Positions 1 to 8,980 of a stretch of 13,336 bases of DNA are shown here, piece by piece. How positions within the stretch are numbered: the stretch's first letter is position 1; each line of letters opens with the position of its first letter. A program made the translations under genes and the position numbers. The notes beneath the pieces were generated by a model. That model had not been told where the DNA came from and did no database searches. It was given only the letters and a program-made list of their open reading frames with translations. The stretch lies in assembly GCA_937873105.1 (NCBI GenBank), contig CALMWD010000063.1, forward strand, positions 1-13,336, written 5' to 3'. Source of the DNA: an uncultured Rhodanobacteraceae bacterium. GTDB lineage: Bacteria > Pseudomonadota > Gammaproteobacteria > Xanthomonadales > Ahniellaceae.

Positions 1-337
1 GGATCTTGCGGGCGCGCAGCAGCGTCACGCGCTCGGGCGAGGCATGCGGCTGCAGCATCGAGATCAGCACCGCGCCTTCCTTCATCTTCGCGATGCGGGC
101 GTTCTCCGGCGGCTGCACCGCGAGCACGACATCGGCCTTCGCGAGCAGGTCGTTCGCCGAGGCGACGGTCTGGGCGTCCTTGAACAGGTCGTCGGGCATC
201 GCGGCGTCGATGCCGGCCCCGGCCTCGATGCGCACCTCGGCGCCGAGCGCCTTGAGCTTCTTCGCGACTTCGGGCGTCAGTGCGACGCGCCGCTCGTTCG
301 CTGCGGTCTCGCGCAGCGTGGCAACGGTGACAGCCAT
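1..337 (-). CDS. pntA: NAD(P) transhydrogenase subunit alpha, N-terminal part (cut by window edge)
   Basis: The 112 visible residues begin MAVTVATLRETAANERRVAL and continue with a TPEVAKKL helix, which is the typical start of the alpha subunit of the Re/Si-specific NAD(P)+ transhydrogenase. The enzyme couples hydride transfer between NADH and NADP+ to proton movement across the inner membrane; the alpha subunit carries the NAD(H)-binding domain. The conserved RETAxxERRVALTPE segment (about residues 9-23) and the later ADVVLAVQPP stretch are also shared with alanine dehydrogenase, so that family is the main alternative; the MAVTVA start and the wording of the first 25 residues favour PntA. The ATG at 335-337 is preceded by GGGGAAA at a good ribosome-binding distance. 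The gene diverges from the nitroreductase gene. The C-terminus and the expected pntB partner lie outside the window. Confidence 0.88.
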   Translation of the reverse strand, partial: MAVTVATLRETAANERRVALTPEVAKKLKALGAEVRIEAGAGIDAAMPDDLFKDAQTVASANDLLAKADVVLAVQPPENARIAKMKEGAVLISMLQPHASPERVTLLRARKI

Positions 338-370
338 GCAGTTTCCCCGGTCCGTGGATGGGACCGGCCG

Positions 371-378
371 ATGCTAGC
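371..378 (-). promoter_or_regulatory. Candidate -10 region of pntA (GCTAGCAT)
   Basis: On the minus strand the word GCTAGCAT contains TAGCAT, a partial match to the sigma-70 -10 hexamer, 33 nt ahead of the pntA start codon. No convincing -35 box is visible. The same 8-mer recurs at 3536-3543 and 11043-11050 ahead of other genes, which is the main reason for listing it. Confidence 0.35.
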
Positions 379-410
379 CGATGCGCGGGCGAAGCGGGAG
401 GCGGCGTCGC

Positions 411-416
411 TACACT
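411..416 (+). promoter_or_regulatory. Candidate -10 region of the nitroreductase gene (TACACT)
   Basis: TACACT lies in the 116-bp divergent gap between pntA and the nitroreductase gene, 37 nt ahead of the ATG. It is preceded by GC, giving GCTACACT, similar in shape to the GCTAGCAT words in front of other genes. The -35 position shows no TTGACA-like hexamer, so the call is weak. Confidence 0.25.
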
Positions 417-453
417 GCGGACCCGATTCGTTCTCTGCTGATGCCCGACCGCC

Positions 454-1020
454 ATGAATCCGCTCGACCTGCTGCTGCAACGCCGCTCCCATCCGTCGCG
501 CCAACTGCGCGACCCCGGCCCCGACGCGGCGCAACTGCGCGCCCTGGTCGAGGCCGCCTTGCGTGTGCCCGACCACGGCAAGCTGGCCCCGTTCCGAATC
601 ATCGGCGTGCGCCGCGAGGCCGGCCGCGTGCTCGGCGAGCGCCTCGCGGCGATCGCCGCCGGCCGCGAGCCGGCCGCGAGTGCGGAGGCGCTGGACAAGG
701 ACCGCTCGCGCTTCGACCGCGCGCCGCTCTGCCTGGTCGTCGTCGCCCGCCTGATGGAAGGCCACAAGATCCCGGTGCAGGAACAACTGCTGTCGGCCGG
801 CTGCGTCGCCCACAACCTGTTGCTCGGGGCGCAGGCGCTCGGCTTCGGCGCACAATGGATCACCGGCTGGCCGGCCTACGACCGCGAGGCCGCCGCGCAG
901 TTCGGCCTGGCGACGGACGAACACGCCATCGCCTTCATCCACATCGGCACCCGCGACGGCGACGCGCCGGAACGCCCGCGCCCGGGCTTCGACGACAAGT
1001 ACCGCGAGTGGCAGCCATGA
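454..1020 (+). CDS. YdjA-like FMN-dependent nitroreductase family protein
   Basis: The 188-residue protein has the size and motifs of the small YdjA-type nitroreductases, which bind FMN as homodimers and reduce nitro or other electrophilic compounds with NAD(P)H; the natural substrate is usually unknown. Visible signatures are the N-terminal LLLQRRSHP (residues 6-14), where the RRS triplet contacts the FMN phosphate in this family, the PDHGKLAPFR segment (39-48), the ITGWPAYD loop (136-143) and the C-terminal IHIGT strand (162-166). The ATG at 454 lacks a clear Shine-Dalgarno sequence. Its stop codon overlaps the start of the downstream exonuclease gene as ATGA (1017-1020), so the two are probably co-transcribed and translationally coupled. 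No functional link between the two products is obvious from sequence. Confidence 0.85.
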   Translation: MNPLDLLLQRRSHPSRQLRDPGPDAAQLRALVEAALRVPDHGKLAPFRIIGVRREAGRVLGERLAAIAAGREPAASAEALDKDRSRFDRAPLCLVVVARLMEGHKIPVQEQLLSAGCVAHNLLLGAQALGFGAQWITGWPAYDREAAAQFGLATDEHAIAFIHIGTRDGDAPERPRPGFDDKYREWQP

Positions 1021-1919
1021 ACCCGAAACCCGCGGTCCACCTGATCGACGCCAGCATCTACGTGTTCCGCGCCTACTTCTCGGTCGCGTCGGAATTCACC
1101 GACGTCGAGCAACGGCCGGTGCATGCGGTCTTCGGTTTCCTGAACACGCTGATGAGCCTGTTGCACGAGGAACAGCCCGGCCATGTCGCGGTGTGCTTCG
1201 ACGAATCGCTGACCACCTCGTTCCGCAATCGCCTGTATCCGCCCTACAAGGCCAACCGCGAACTGCCGCCGGAGGATCTCGCGGCCCAGTTCGACTACTG
1301 CAAGCGGCTGTGCGCGGCACTCGGGTTGCGCGTCCTGGTCGACGGCGAATACGAGGCCGACGACCTGGTCGGCAGCGCCCTGCACGTGCTGCGCGCGCAG
1401 GGTTTCCGCGGCGTGCTGGTGACGGGCGACAAGGACTTCTCGCAGCTCGTCGGCGAACACGATCTGATCTACGACCCGACGCGCAAGGAAAAGACCGACG
1501 TCGCCGCAGTCAAGCGCAAGTACGGCATCCGCCCCGATCAGTTCGCCGACTACCTGGCCCTGACCGGCGACGCCGTCGACAACATTCCCGGCATCCACGG
1601 CATCGGCCCGAAGACCGCGGCAACCCTGATCGGGCATTTCGGTTCGCTCGATGCCCTGATCGAACGCGTCGAAGAGGTACCGTTCCTGCGCCTGCGCGGC
1701 GCCGCGCAGATCGCCGAAAAGCTGCGCAAGGGCCGCGACGATGCGCTGCTGTTTCGCCTGCTCAGCCGCATCGCGCTGGACGCGCCGGTGCCGGTCGAGG
1801 CCGGCGCCTATGCTTGCGCCGCGCCGGACATGGAGGCCGTCGAGGCGACGCTCGACCAGTTGCGTTTCGGTCCGCTGACCCGCCGCCGCTGCCGCGAGTG
1901 GCGGCAGCGGTTCGGCTGA
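1017..1919 (+). CDS. 5'-3' exonuclease of the Xni / PolA 5'-nuclease family
   Basis: This 300-residue protein matches the stand-alone version of the 5' nuclease domain of DNA polymerase I, an enzyme that removes 5' flaps or short oligonucleotides during replication and repair. Metal-binding acidic residues are visible in order: D11 in HLIDAS, D62 in CFDES, E113, D115 and D116 in GEYEADD, D138 and D140 in VTGDKD, and D185 and D188 in LTGDAVDN. The YKANR segment (77-81) belongs to the helical arch, and GIHGIGPKT (192-200) is the helix-hairpin-helix DNA-binding element. No polymerase domain follows. The reading frame is open upstream to 381, but the ATG at 1017, which overlaps the nitroreductase stop as ATGA, is the start that fits the family N-terminus. 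It is longer than E. coli Xni (about 250 residues), closer to PolA-type domains, so I leave the symbol blank. Confidence 0.87.
   Translation: MNPKPAVHLIDASIYVFRAYFSVASEFTDVEQRPVHAVFGFLNTLMSLLHEEQPGHVAVCFDESLTTSFRNRLYPPYKANRELPPEDLAAQFDYCKRLCAALGLRVLVDGEYEADDLVGSALHVLRAQGFRGVLVTGDKDFSQLVGEHDLIYDPTRKEKTDVAAVKRKYGIRPDQFADYLALTGDAVDNIPGIHGIGPKTAATLIGHFGSLDALIERVEEVPFLRLRGAAQIAEKLRKGRDDALLFRLLSRIALDAPVPVEAGAYACAAPDMEAVEATLDQLRFGPLTRRRCREWRQRFG
1886..1910. terminator. Possible bidirectional stem-loop at the convergent junction
   Basis: CCGCTGCCGC (1886-1895) and GCGGCAGCGG (1901-1910) form a perfect 10-bp stem with a 5-nt loop. It lies inside the last codons of the exonuclease gene, just before the stop at 1917-1919 and 19 bp downstream of the convergent propeller gene's stop. 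Neither side carries a clear run of T, so it may be a weak or factor-assisted terminator, or a transcript-end stabilising hairpin. The 9-bp gap between the two genes leaves little other room for a terminator. Confidence 0.4.
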
Positions 1920-1928
1920 TGCGGACGA

Positions 1929-3440
1929 CTACTTGACCGGCGCCGGCGCGGAAATCGGCGCGACCTTGCCGCCCTGGCCGTCCTTGCCGCTGTCGGCGGC
2001 GAACTTCAGGTCGCTGCGGTAGATGTGCACCGGCTTGAGCTTGGCCGCGTCCTTGGGCAGGCCATAGGCGTCGTACTGGCCGCGCTGCGAGTTGGCGATG
2101 AACCAGAAATCGTCGCCGACCACGACGCCCTGCGTCGGCAGCGCGAACTCCGGCTTGGCCGCATCCAGGGCTTGAGCATGCTGGACGCGGGTGCCGGTCT
2201 CATCCAGGGTCAGGCGCATCGCGCGCGCCGGCGGAAAGCCGTTTTGCACGATGATCAGCTGGTCCTTCCAGAACGCCAGGCCCTCGATGCTGTACAGGGT
2301 CAGGCCCTTCTCCGGGGCAACCGCAAAGGGCTTTCCGGTGTTGAGATCCAGCCCGAACAGACCGAGGTCGTAGTCGGCGAAATACAGCCGGGTTCCGGTC
2401 TTGTCGTAGGCGAGGCCGCGGATGCTCGTGAGACGCGGATTCTCGACGATCAGCTGCAACTGCTCGCCGGCGAGCTGGTAGATCCGGCGCGCGACGCCGT
2501 CGGCGACGACCACGTCGCCCTTCGGCGACACCGCGATCGAGGACAACAGGCTCGGGCGATGCGCCACAGGCACCTCGTAGCGGGCCGCGAGCTTGCCGGT
2601 CGAGAGCACGAACTTGTACAGCACGCTGCGGCCGAAATCGGCCTGGGCAATGCCCTTCTTGTGCGGCACGCCGTTGCCGATCACCCACAGCAGGTCGCGC
2701 GGCGCATCGACGGCCAGGCCATAGCTGGCGAGCAGGCCGTTGTCGGCGTCGGCCACGATGAAGGGCGTGGTCGCGCCGCGGTCGTCGGCGAGGTAGATCG
2801 AGCCCTCGCGCACCGACGCGACGAGGAACTTCTTGCGCGCCGGGTCGTAACCGATCGACTCGAACAGCGTGTCGCCCGCAGGCAGGGTGAAGCCGGGGGC
2901 GCCGCCGCCGAACGGCGTCATGTTGGCCTCCAGGTTGGCGACGATGTAATCCCACACGCGCGTGCCGTGGATCTTGTCGAAGCGCGGATCCTTGCCCGGA
3001 TCGAAGCCGAATCCGTTGCTCTGCAGCCTAACCAGGACGTCGTAGGCGTTGCGCTTGTCGTCCTGGCGCGCATAGGCCGCGGCCAGTTCGTACCCGATGT
3101 TGCCCTGCATCGGGCGCAGCGCGTAGAGCTTGGCCAGCGCGTAGGCCTGGTGACGCCAGTCCTTGGCCTGCTCGAACTGCTTGGACAGGCGCAGCAGCGC
3201 CAGCGGCTCGTTGACCGCATCGATCTGCTTCTCCGTCTCGGTCGGCACGCGCGGGGCGACCTTCGGCGGCGTGGCCGGGCGGGCCAGCAGCGGCGGAATC
3301 GCCGGTTTCGCCGGCTCGGCCGGCTTCGCCGCCGCGGCCGGAGCGTCGCCAGCAGCCGGCCGGTCCTCGGCGAACACCGACAGCGGGACGAACAGCAACG
3401 ACGCCAGAGCGCCGGTCAGGACGGAATGCAGCAGACGCAT
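1929..3440 (-). CDS. Exported TPR-like / beta-propeller (SMP-30/NHL-like) protein
   Basis: The 503-residue product begins with a Sec signal peptide (MRLLHSVLTGALASLLFVPL, cleavage likely near VFA-ED at about residue 24), then a low-complexity Ala/Pro/Lys linker to about residue 65. A helical, TPR-like segment follows (about 70-150: EPLALLRLSKQFEQAKDW, YALAKLYALRP, YELAAAYARQDD). The remainder is a series of beta-rich repeats such as ESIGYDPARKKFLVASV, SYGLAVDAPRDLLWVIG, SSIAVSPKGDVVVADG and RGLAYDKTGTRLYFADY, typical of a six-bladed propeller related to SMP-30/gluconolactonase or NHL proteins. I do not recognise a named family and do not assign an enzyme activity. An in-frame TTG lies two codons upstream (3444-3446), but the ATG at 3438-3440 sits six bases after GAGG and is preferred. 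It diverges from the NUDIX gene and converges on the exonuclease. Confidence 0.8.
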   Translation of the reverse strand: MRLLHSVLTGALASLLFVPLSVFAEDRPAAGDAPAAAAKPAEPAKPAIPPLLARPATPPKVAPRVPTETEKQIDAVNEPLALLRLSKQFEQAKDWRHQAYALAKLYALRPMQGNIGYELAAAYARQDDKRNAYDVLVRLQSNGFGFDPGKDPRFDKIHGTRVWDYIVANLEANMTPFGGGAPGFTLPAGDTLFESIGYDPARKKFLVASVREGSIYLADDRGATTPFIVADADNGLLASYGLAVDAPRDLLWVIGNGVPHKKGIAQADFGRSVLYKFVLSTGKLAARYEVPVAHRPSLLSSIAVSPKGDVVVADGVARRIYQLAGEQLQLIVENPRLTSIRGLAYDKTGTRLYFADYDLGLFGLDLNTGKPFAVAPEKGLTLYSIEGLAFWKDQLIIVQNGFPPARAMRLTLDETGTRVQHAQALDAAKPEFALPTQGVVVGDDFWFIANSQRGQYDAYGLPKDAAKLKPVHIYRSDLKFAADSGKDGQGGKVAPISAPAPVK

Positions 3441-3513
3441 GGGCAACCTCGATGACGGAACGGGACTCGGACCAGCCGGCGGCGCGGAAGTTTCACGCGA
3501 GGCCCGCCCCGCG

Positions 3514-3543
3514 TTGCGGTTGCGGAAAGCCGGCAGCTAGCAT
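3514..3543 (+). promoter_or_regulatory. Candidate sigma-70 promoter of the NUDIX gene
   Basis: TTGCGG (3514-3519) and TAGCAT (3538-3543) are separated by 18 bp and lie 26 nt ahead of the NUDIX start codon, in the 129-bp gap between divergent genes. The -10 element is part of the recurring word GCTAGCAT (3536-3543). Each hexamer is an imperfect match to the consensus. No comparable promoter for the propeller gene was evident on the other strand. Confidence 0.4.
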
Positions 3544-3569
3544 GACGGCTGGATCGAAGGGCGCGCACC

Positions 3570-4112
3570 ATGACGGAAACCGAACTGCTTTTCAACGGCC
3601 GCTGGCTGAACGTGCGGCGGCGCCAGGGCTGGGAATTCGTGGAGCGTGCGAATCCGAAGGGTGCGGTCATCATCGTCGCGCTGACCGACGCCGACGAACT
3701 CGTGTTCGTCGAGCAGTTCCGTCCGCCGATCGATGCCGTGACCATCGAGATGCCGGCCGGCCTCATCGGCGACCTCGAAGGCACCGAGCACGAGGACGCG
3801 ATCACCAGCGCGCACCGCGAACTGATCGAGGAAACCGGCTACGAGGCGGCCAGCATCGTCTATGTCGCCGGCGGGCCGGTGTCGTCGGGCCTGAGCACCG
3901 AGATCGCCCATTTCGTGCGCGCGACCGGCCTGAGGCGCGTCGGCGAGGGTGGCGGCGACGAGACCGAGAACATCGTTGTCCACCACGTTCCGCTGCGCGA
4001 CGCGGCCGCCTGGCTGGTCGCCAAGGGCGCGGCCGGCCATCCGCTCGACCCCAAGCTCTGGGCTGGACTCTACTTCGCCGAACGCAATGCCGACGGATCG
4101 CCGTGGCGCTGA
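3570..4112 (+). CDS. NUDIX hydrolase, ADP-ribose pyrophosphatase type
   Basis: The 180-residue protein has a NUDIX fold: VEQFRPPID (47-55) and MPAG (61-64) ahead of the NUDIX box, then RELIEETGY (83-91) providing the metal-binding Glu residues. The residues around the box, the GPVSSGLSTE loop (102-111) and a DETENIVVHHVPL strand (130-142) match the ADP-ribose/nucleoside diphosphate-sugar pyrophosphatases, which hydrolyse ADP-ribose to AMP and ribose 5-phosphate in the cytoplasm. The box departs from the textbook spacing: between E70 and R83 there are 12 residues rather than 7. GAAGGG precedes the ATG. The gene stands alone on its strand, convergent with the phosphatase gene. The exact substrate cannot be read from sequence; ADP-sugars or other nucleoside diphosphate derivatives are alternatives. 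Confidence 0.88.
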   Translation: MTETELLFNGRWLNVRRRQGWEFVERANPKGAVIIVALTDADELVFVEQFRPPIDAVTIEMPAGLIGDLEGTEHEDAITSAHRELIEETGYEAASIVYVAGGPVSSGLSTEIAHFVRATGLRRVGEGGGDETENIVVHHVPLRDAAAWLVAKGAAGHPLDPKLWAGLYFAERNADGSPWR

Positions 4113-4117
4113 CGGAT

Positions 4118-4134
4118 CGCGACCGAAGGCCGCG
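4118..4134. terminator. Weak possible stem-loop between convergent genes
   Basis: CGCGACC (4118-4124) and GGCCGCG (4128-4134) can pair over seven positions with one A-C mismatch and a 3-nt loop, inside the 29-bp gap between the NUDIX and phosphatase genes. There is no T run on either side. Its location is more persuasive than its structure. Confidence 0.2.
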
Positions 4135-4141
4135 TGTTCCG

Positions 4142-5557
4142 TCATAGCGGTCCGTTCTCCCAGGGACCGGTGATGGCCACCGTGAAACCGGGCGAGTAGC
4201 AATTCGCGAACAGCCAGCGACCATCGGGCGAAAAACACACGCCGCACCATTCCTCGAAGCGGAAGTCGCCCTTGAAGCCGCGTTCGCCCTTCATCACGAC
4301 ATTGCTTTCCGCGAAGGCGAAACTGCGGCCCGCGCCGTCCATGCCGACCATGCGTTGCGGATGGCCGCTGTCGTTGTCTTCGTTGATCAGCAAGGCACCG
4401 CGCGGCGTCACGCAAAGATTGTCGGGGTAGTCGAGCGCATCCAGGGACTTGGCCTCGAACAGCAGGGTCAGGGTCTCCTCGCGCGGCCGGTACACCCAGA
4501 TCTGGCCATGGCCGAGGTCGCCGCCCGACGTGGCGGTGAAGAAGATCGCGTCGCCATGGATGTAGCAGCCTTCGAGGCGCGCGAAGGCGCTCGCGCCCAG
4601 GGCCAAACCCTGTTCGGCCACGGCCGCTCCCTGCAGCCGGCTGTCCTGCTTCAGGCGCTCGGGTTCGGCGATCGCCACCCAATGCACGTCGAAGCGTGCG
4701 CCGACGGCGACACCCGTGCGCAGGTCGGGGCGCCCCTTGACCGCGAGCATCTGCAGCGCGCCACCCGCCGACAGGCGCGCCGGATCGATCGGCAGGTAGC
4801 GGAAGAAGCCCGAAGGACCACGGCCGTCCTCGGTCTGGTAGACGATGCCCGTGGCCGGATCGGTGGCGGCGGCTTCGTGCTTGAACAGGCCCATGCCGCG
4901 AATCCTCTCGGGCGGACGCGTGCCGTCCGGGAACACTTCGAAGACGTAGCCGTGGGTCTGGCGCAACTCGGGTCGCCGCGTGCCGCGGTCGTCGATGCCG
5001 GTGGCCGGATCGAAGGTCATTTCCTCGCAGCTCAGCCAGGTGCCGCGCGGCGTGGTGCCGCCGGCGCAGTTCTGCAGGGTGCCGGCGAGCGCGGCGCGAA
5101 AGCCGCTGGCTTCGCCCGTGGCCAGGTCGAAATCGAAGGCGACGCAGCCGCCCGCGGCCGGCGCGTCGTACTGCAGCGACGCGTCGCCGAAGGCGCCGAC
5201 CGAGGTGATGATCTCGTGGTTGCGGATCAGGGTGCAGCGCGTGCCCTCGTGGGCGACCACGCCCATGCCGTCGTGCGCCGCGGGCATGATGCCGCCGCGC
5301 ATGGCCTCTCCGGCCCAGCCGAAACTGCGGTAGCGAAAGCCCTCGGGCAGGCGCAGCAGGGCCAGGCCGGTGGTTTCGTCGGCGACCGGTCGCAGGGGAC
5401 CGTAGCCGAAGGCATCGGCGGCGACGGCGGCCCGCGGGGCGCGCGTGCGACAACCGGCCAGGCCGAACAGGCTGGCCAGCGGCAGGCTGGCGCCCAGCCC
5501 CAGGCCCGCGCTGCGCCGGAGGAAATCGCGGCGGGCCGCACGCATCGCGTCGCTCAT
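4142..5557 (-). CDS. PhoX-type (DUF839) phosphatase, Tat-exported, probable lipoprotein
   Basis: The 471-residue protein starts with a twin-arginine signal: ARRDFLRR (8-15) followed by a hydrophobic stretch ending in LAGC (33-36), which is a good lipobox, so it is probably folded in the cytoplasm, exported by Tat and lipid-anchored at C36. The body matches the PhoX/DUF839 family, whose characterised members are Fe/Ca-dependent alkaline phosphatases. Family-like motifs are IRNHEI (111-116), the GTWLSCEE segment with C177 that corresponds to the iron-bridging cysteine of PhoX, FKHEA (225-229), YQTEDGRG (240-247), a PDNLCVTPRG strand and a C-terminal ITGPW. It is the last gene of the run that begins with the ferredoxin, 4 bp after the DUF4920 stop. 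No strong Shine-Dalgarno precedes the ATG, consistent with coupling. Phosphate-ester hydrolysis is inferred from family; no Pho-box was recognised. Confidence 0.8.
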   Translation of the reverse strand: MSDAMRAARRDFLRRSAGLGLGASLPLASLFGLAGCRTRAPRAAVAADAFGYGPLRPVADETTGLALLRLPEGFRYRSFGWAGEAMRGGIMPAAHDGMGVVAHEGTRCTLIRNHEIITSVGAFGDASLQYDAPAAGGCVAFDFDLATGEASGFRAALAGTLQNCAGGTTPRGTWLSCEEMTFDPATGIDDRGTRRPELRQTHGYVFEVFPDGTRPPERIRGMGLFKHEAAATDPATGIVYQTEDGRGPSGFFRYLPIDPARLSAGGALQMLAVKGRPDLRTGVAVGARFDVHWVAIAEPERLKQDSRLQGAAVAEQGLALGASAFARLEGCYIHGDAIFFTATSGGDLGHGQIWVYRPREETLTLLFEAKSLDALDYPDNLCVTPRGALLINEDNDSGHPQRMVGMDGAGRSFAFAESNVVMKGERGFKGDFRFEEWCGVCFSPDGRWLFANCYSPGFTVAITGPWENGPL

Positions 5558-5561
5558 CGGG

Positions 5562-6041
5562 TCACTTCAGGCGGGCGACGCCGCGCGCGGCGATGCGGTA
5601 TTCGACACGCGATGCCGCCGGATCGAAGGCCTTGCCCGCGTCATCGGCCATGTGCCGGGCTTCCTTCTCGCTGAGCTCGACGCGCTCCAGCTTGCCGCTG
5701 ACAACGGCGCCGCCGGCGAGATCCTTGGGCACGGTGAAATCGTGATGGGTCATGACCCGCGCCATCTGCTCGCCGTCGATCAGCTGCAGCCAGCAGCCCT
5801 GCTTCTGGCAGACCTTGCCGACGCGGCCGCTGAACACGCCGTCGACGCTGGCGCGTTCGGCGCTGAGCTGGGCGAGCGCGGCACCGAGCGGCTCGGCCCG
5901 GGCGTCGGCGGCGATCACCTCGCCCCAGCCGCCGGCGGCATTCGCGGTCGGCGCGGGTGCGGGCTTGGATTCGTCGGCGACGGCGATCTCGACCGCGAAA
6001 GCGGCCAGCAGCGCGAAACCGAGGTGGGCGAGCTTGATCAT
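5562..6041 (-). CDS. Exported DUF4920-family protein
   Basis: The 159-residue protein has a Sec signal peptide (MIKLAHLGFALLAAFAVEIA, cleavage near AVA-DE at about residue 22), a short Pro/Ala-rich spacer and a compact domain with the motif GRVGKVCQKQGCWLQL (73-88). That VCxxxGCWxxL pattern, with C78 and C83, is the hallmark I associate with DUF4920, a family of small exported proteins without a known activity. The two cysteines could bind a metal or form a disulfide; nothing in the sequence decides between these. The start ATG is preceded by AGGAG with 7-nt spacing, the strongest ribosome-binding site in this cluster. It lies 29 bp after the hydrolase gene and 4 bp before the PhoX-type gene, so it is probably co-transcribed with both. 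Confidence 0.75.
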   Translation of the reverse strand: MIKLAHLGFALLAAFAVEIAVADESKPAPAPTANAAGGWGEVIAADARAEPLGAALAQLSAERASVDGVFSGRVGKVCQKQGCWLQLIDGEQMARVMTHHDFTVPKDLAGGAVVSGKLERVELSEKEARHMADDAGKAFDPAASRVEYRIAARGVARLK

Positions 6042-6070
6042 GGTGGAACTCCTGTCGTCGTGATCGGGAA

Positions 6071-6946
6071 TCAGGGGTGGGTCAGGACGTAGCCGCGCAA
6101 CTCCGCCTCGGCCGCGGCGGTGCCGTAACGGCCCGAGGCGTCGCGCACCAGGCCGGCCATCGCATAGTCCGGGTCATGCGTGAAATACAGGCGTACGCCG
6201 CGTGACAGCTTGTCGTCCAGGAACGCGCGCTTCTCGTCGATGAGCATTTCCGGATAGCGGTCGTAGCCCATCGTGATCGGCAGATGCACCCAGGGTCGAC
6301 CGGGGATCAGGTCGGCGCAGAAGACGACGCCGCCGGCGCCGCCGATCTCGGCCAGCATCAGCCCCGGGGTGTGTCCATCGGAGAAGCTGAAGCGGACGTC
6401 GTCGCCAAGGGTCTCGCTGCGGTCACCGCGCACGATGTCCAGGCGCCCCGAGGCTTCGAGCAGATCGCAGAGCTCGGGAATGAACGAGGCGCGATCGCGC
6501 GGATGCGGCGCCTTCGCGCGCGCCCAGGCTTCGGCGCCGACGATGTAGCGCGCATTCGGAAACAGCAGGTGCGGGGCCTGCCCTTCCGCCCAGGGCGCGA
6601 GCAGGCCGCCGGCGTGGTCGAAGTGCAGGTGCGAGATCACGACGGCGTCGATGTCCTCGTGGCGGACGCCGATCGCCGCCAGCGAATCGAGCAGGACATG
6701 GCGATCCTCGACCACGCCGTAGCGCTCGCGCAGCTTCGGTTCGAAGAAGGCGCCGATGCCGGTCTCGAACAGCACGCGCTTGCCGTTGATGCCTTCGGCA
6801 TACAGGGCGCGGCAGGCGAGCGGAATGCGGTTCTGCTCGTCGGGCGCGAGCCATTTCGACCACACCGCCTTCGGCGCGTTGCCGAACATGGCGCCGCCGT
6901 CGAGCTTCTGGCTGTTGCCGAGCACGGACCAGAGCTTGATCGTCAT
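6071..6946 (-). CDS. MBL-fold metallo-hydrolase (lactonase-like subgroup)
   Basis: The 291-residue protein carries the complete metal-binding set of the metallo-beta-lactamase superfamily: HLHFDH (106-111, the HxHxDH motif), H192 in DGHTPG, D212 in FCADLIPG and H257 in YFTHDPDY. This supports two metal ions and hydrolysis of an ester, lactone or thioester-type bond. The overall layout, with a 100-residue lead before HxHxDH and the GHTPG loop, resembles the group that includes N-acyl homoserine lactonases and methyl parathion hydrolases, but many members have other or unknown substrates, so no specific reaction is assigned. There is no signal peptide, so it is probably cytoplasmic. It begins 10 bp after the ggt stop. 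An AGGA-like sequence is present just upstream of the ATG. Confidence 0.87.
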   Translation of the reverse strand: MTIKLWSVLGNSQKLDGGAMFGNAPKAVWSKWLAPDEQNRIPLACRALYAEGINGKRVLFETGIGAFFEPKLRERYGVVEDRHVLLDSLAAIGVRHEDIDAVVISHLHFDHAGGLLAPWAEGQAPHLLFPNARYIVGAEAWARAKAPHPRDRASFIPELCDLLEASGRLDIVRGDRSETLGDDVRFSFSDGHTPGLMLAEIGGAGGVVFCADLIPGRPWVHLPITMGYDRYPEMLIDEKRAFLDDKLSRGVRLYFTHDPDYAMAGLVRDASGRYGTAAAEAELRGYVLTHP

Positions 6947-6956
6947 CGTGTCGTCC

Positions 6957-8980
<2,024 letters not shown>

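Noticed and set aside
381-1016. Upstream extension of the exonuclease frame through the nitroreductase gene
   Set aside because: The extension is Arg/Pro-rich and is the shadow of the nitroreductase. The family N-terminus begins at the ATG at 1017.
2025-3455. 476-codon plus-strand open frame opposite the propeller gene
   Set aside because: Composition is typical of an antisense shadow, and the minus-strand gene has a signal peptide, Shine-Dalgarno sequence and repeated structural motifs.
4092-4120. Direct repeat GACGGATCGC at 4092-4101 and 4111-4120
   Set aside because: A 10-bp repeat across the NUDIX gene end is within chance for this composition and is not linked to any mobile-element or binding-site structure.
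3537-5453. 638-codon minus-strand open frame overlapping the PhoX-type gene and antisense to the NUDIX gene
   Set aside because: The upstream part is a +1 shadow of the PhoX-type gene (Arg/Pro-rich) and the rest is antisense to the NUDIX gene. No motif, signal or start site supports it.
6071-6946. Naming the MBL protein as an N-acyl homoserine lactonase
   Set aside because: The HxHxDH motif and layout fit, but this superfamily branch has many substrates and no lactonase-specific context, such as a quorum-sensing gene, is present.
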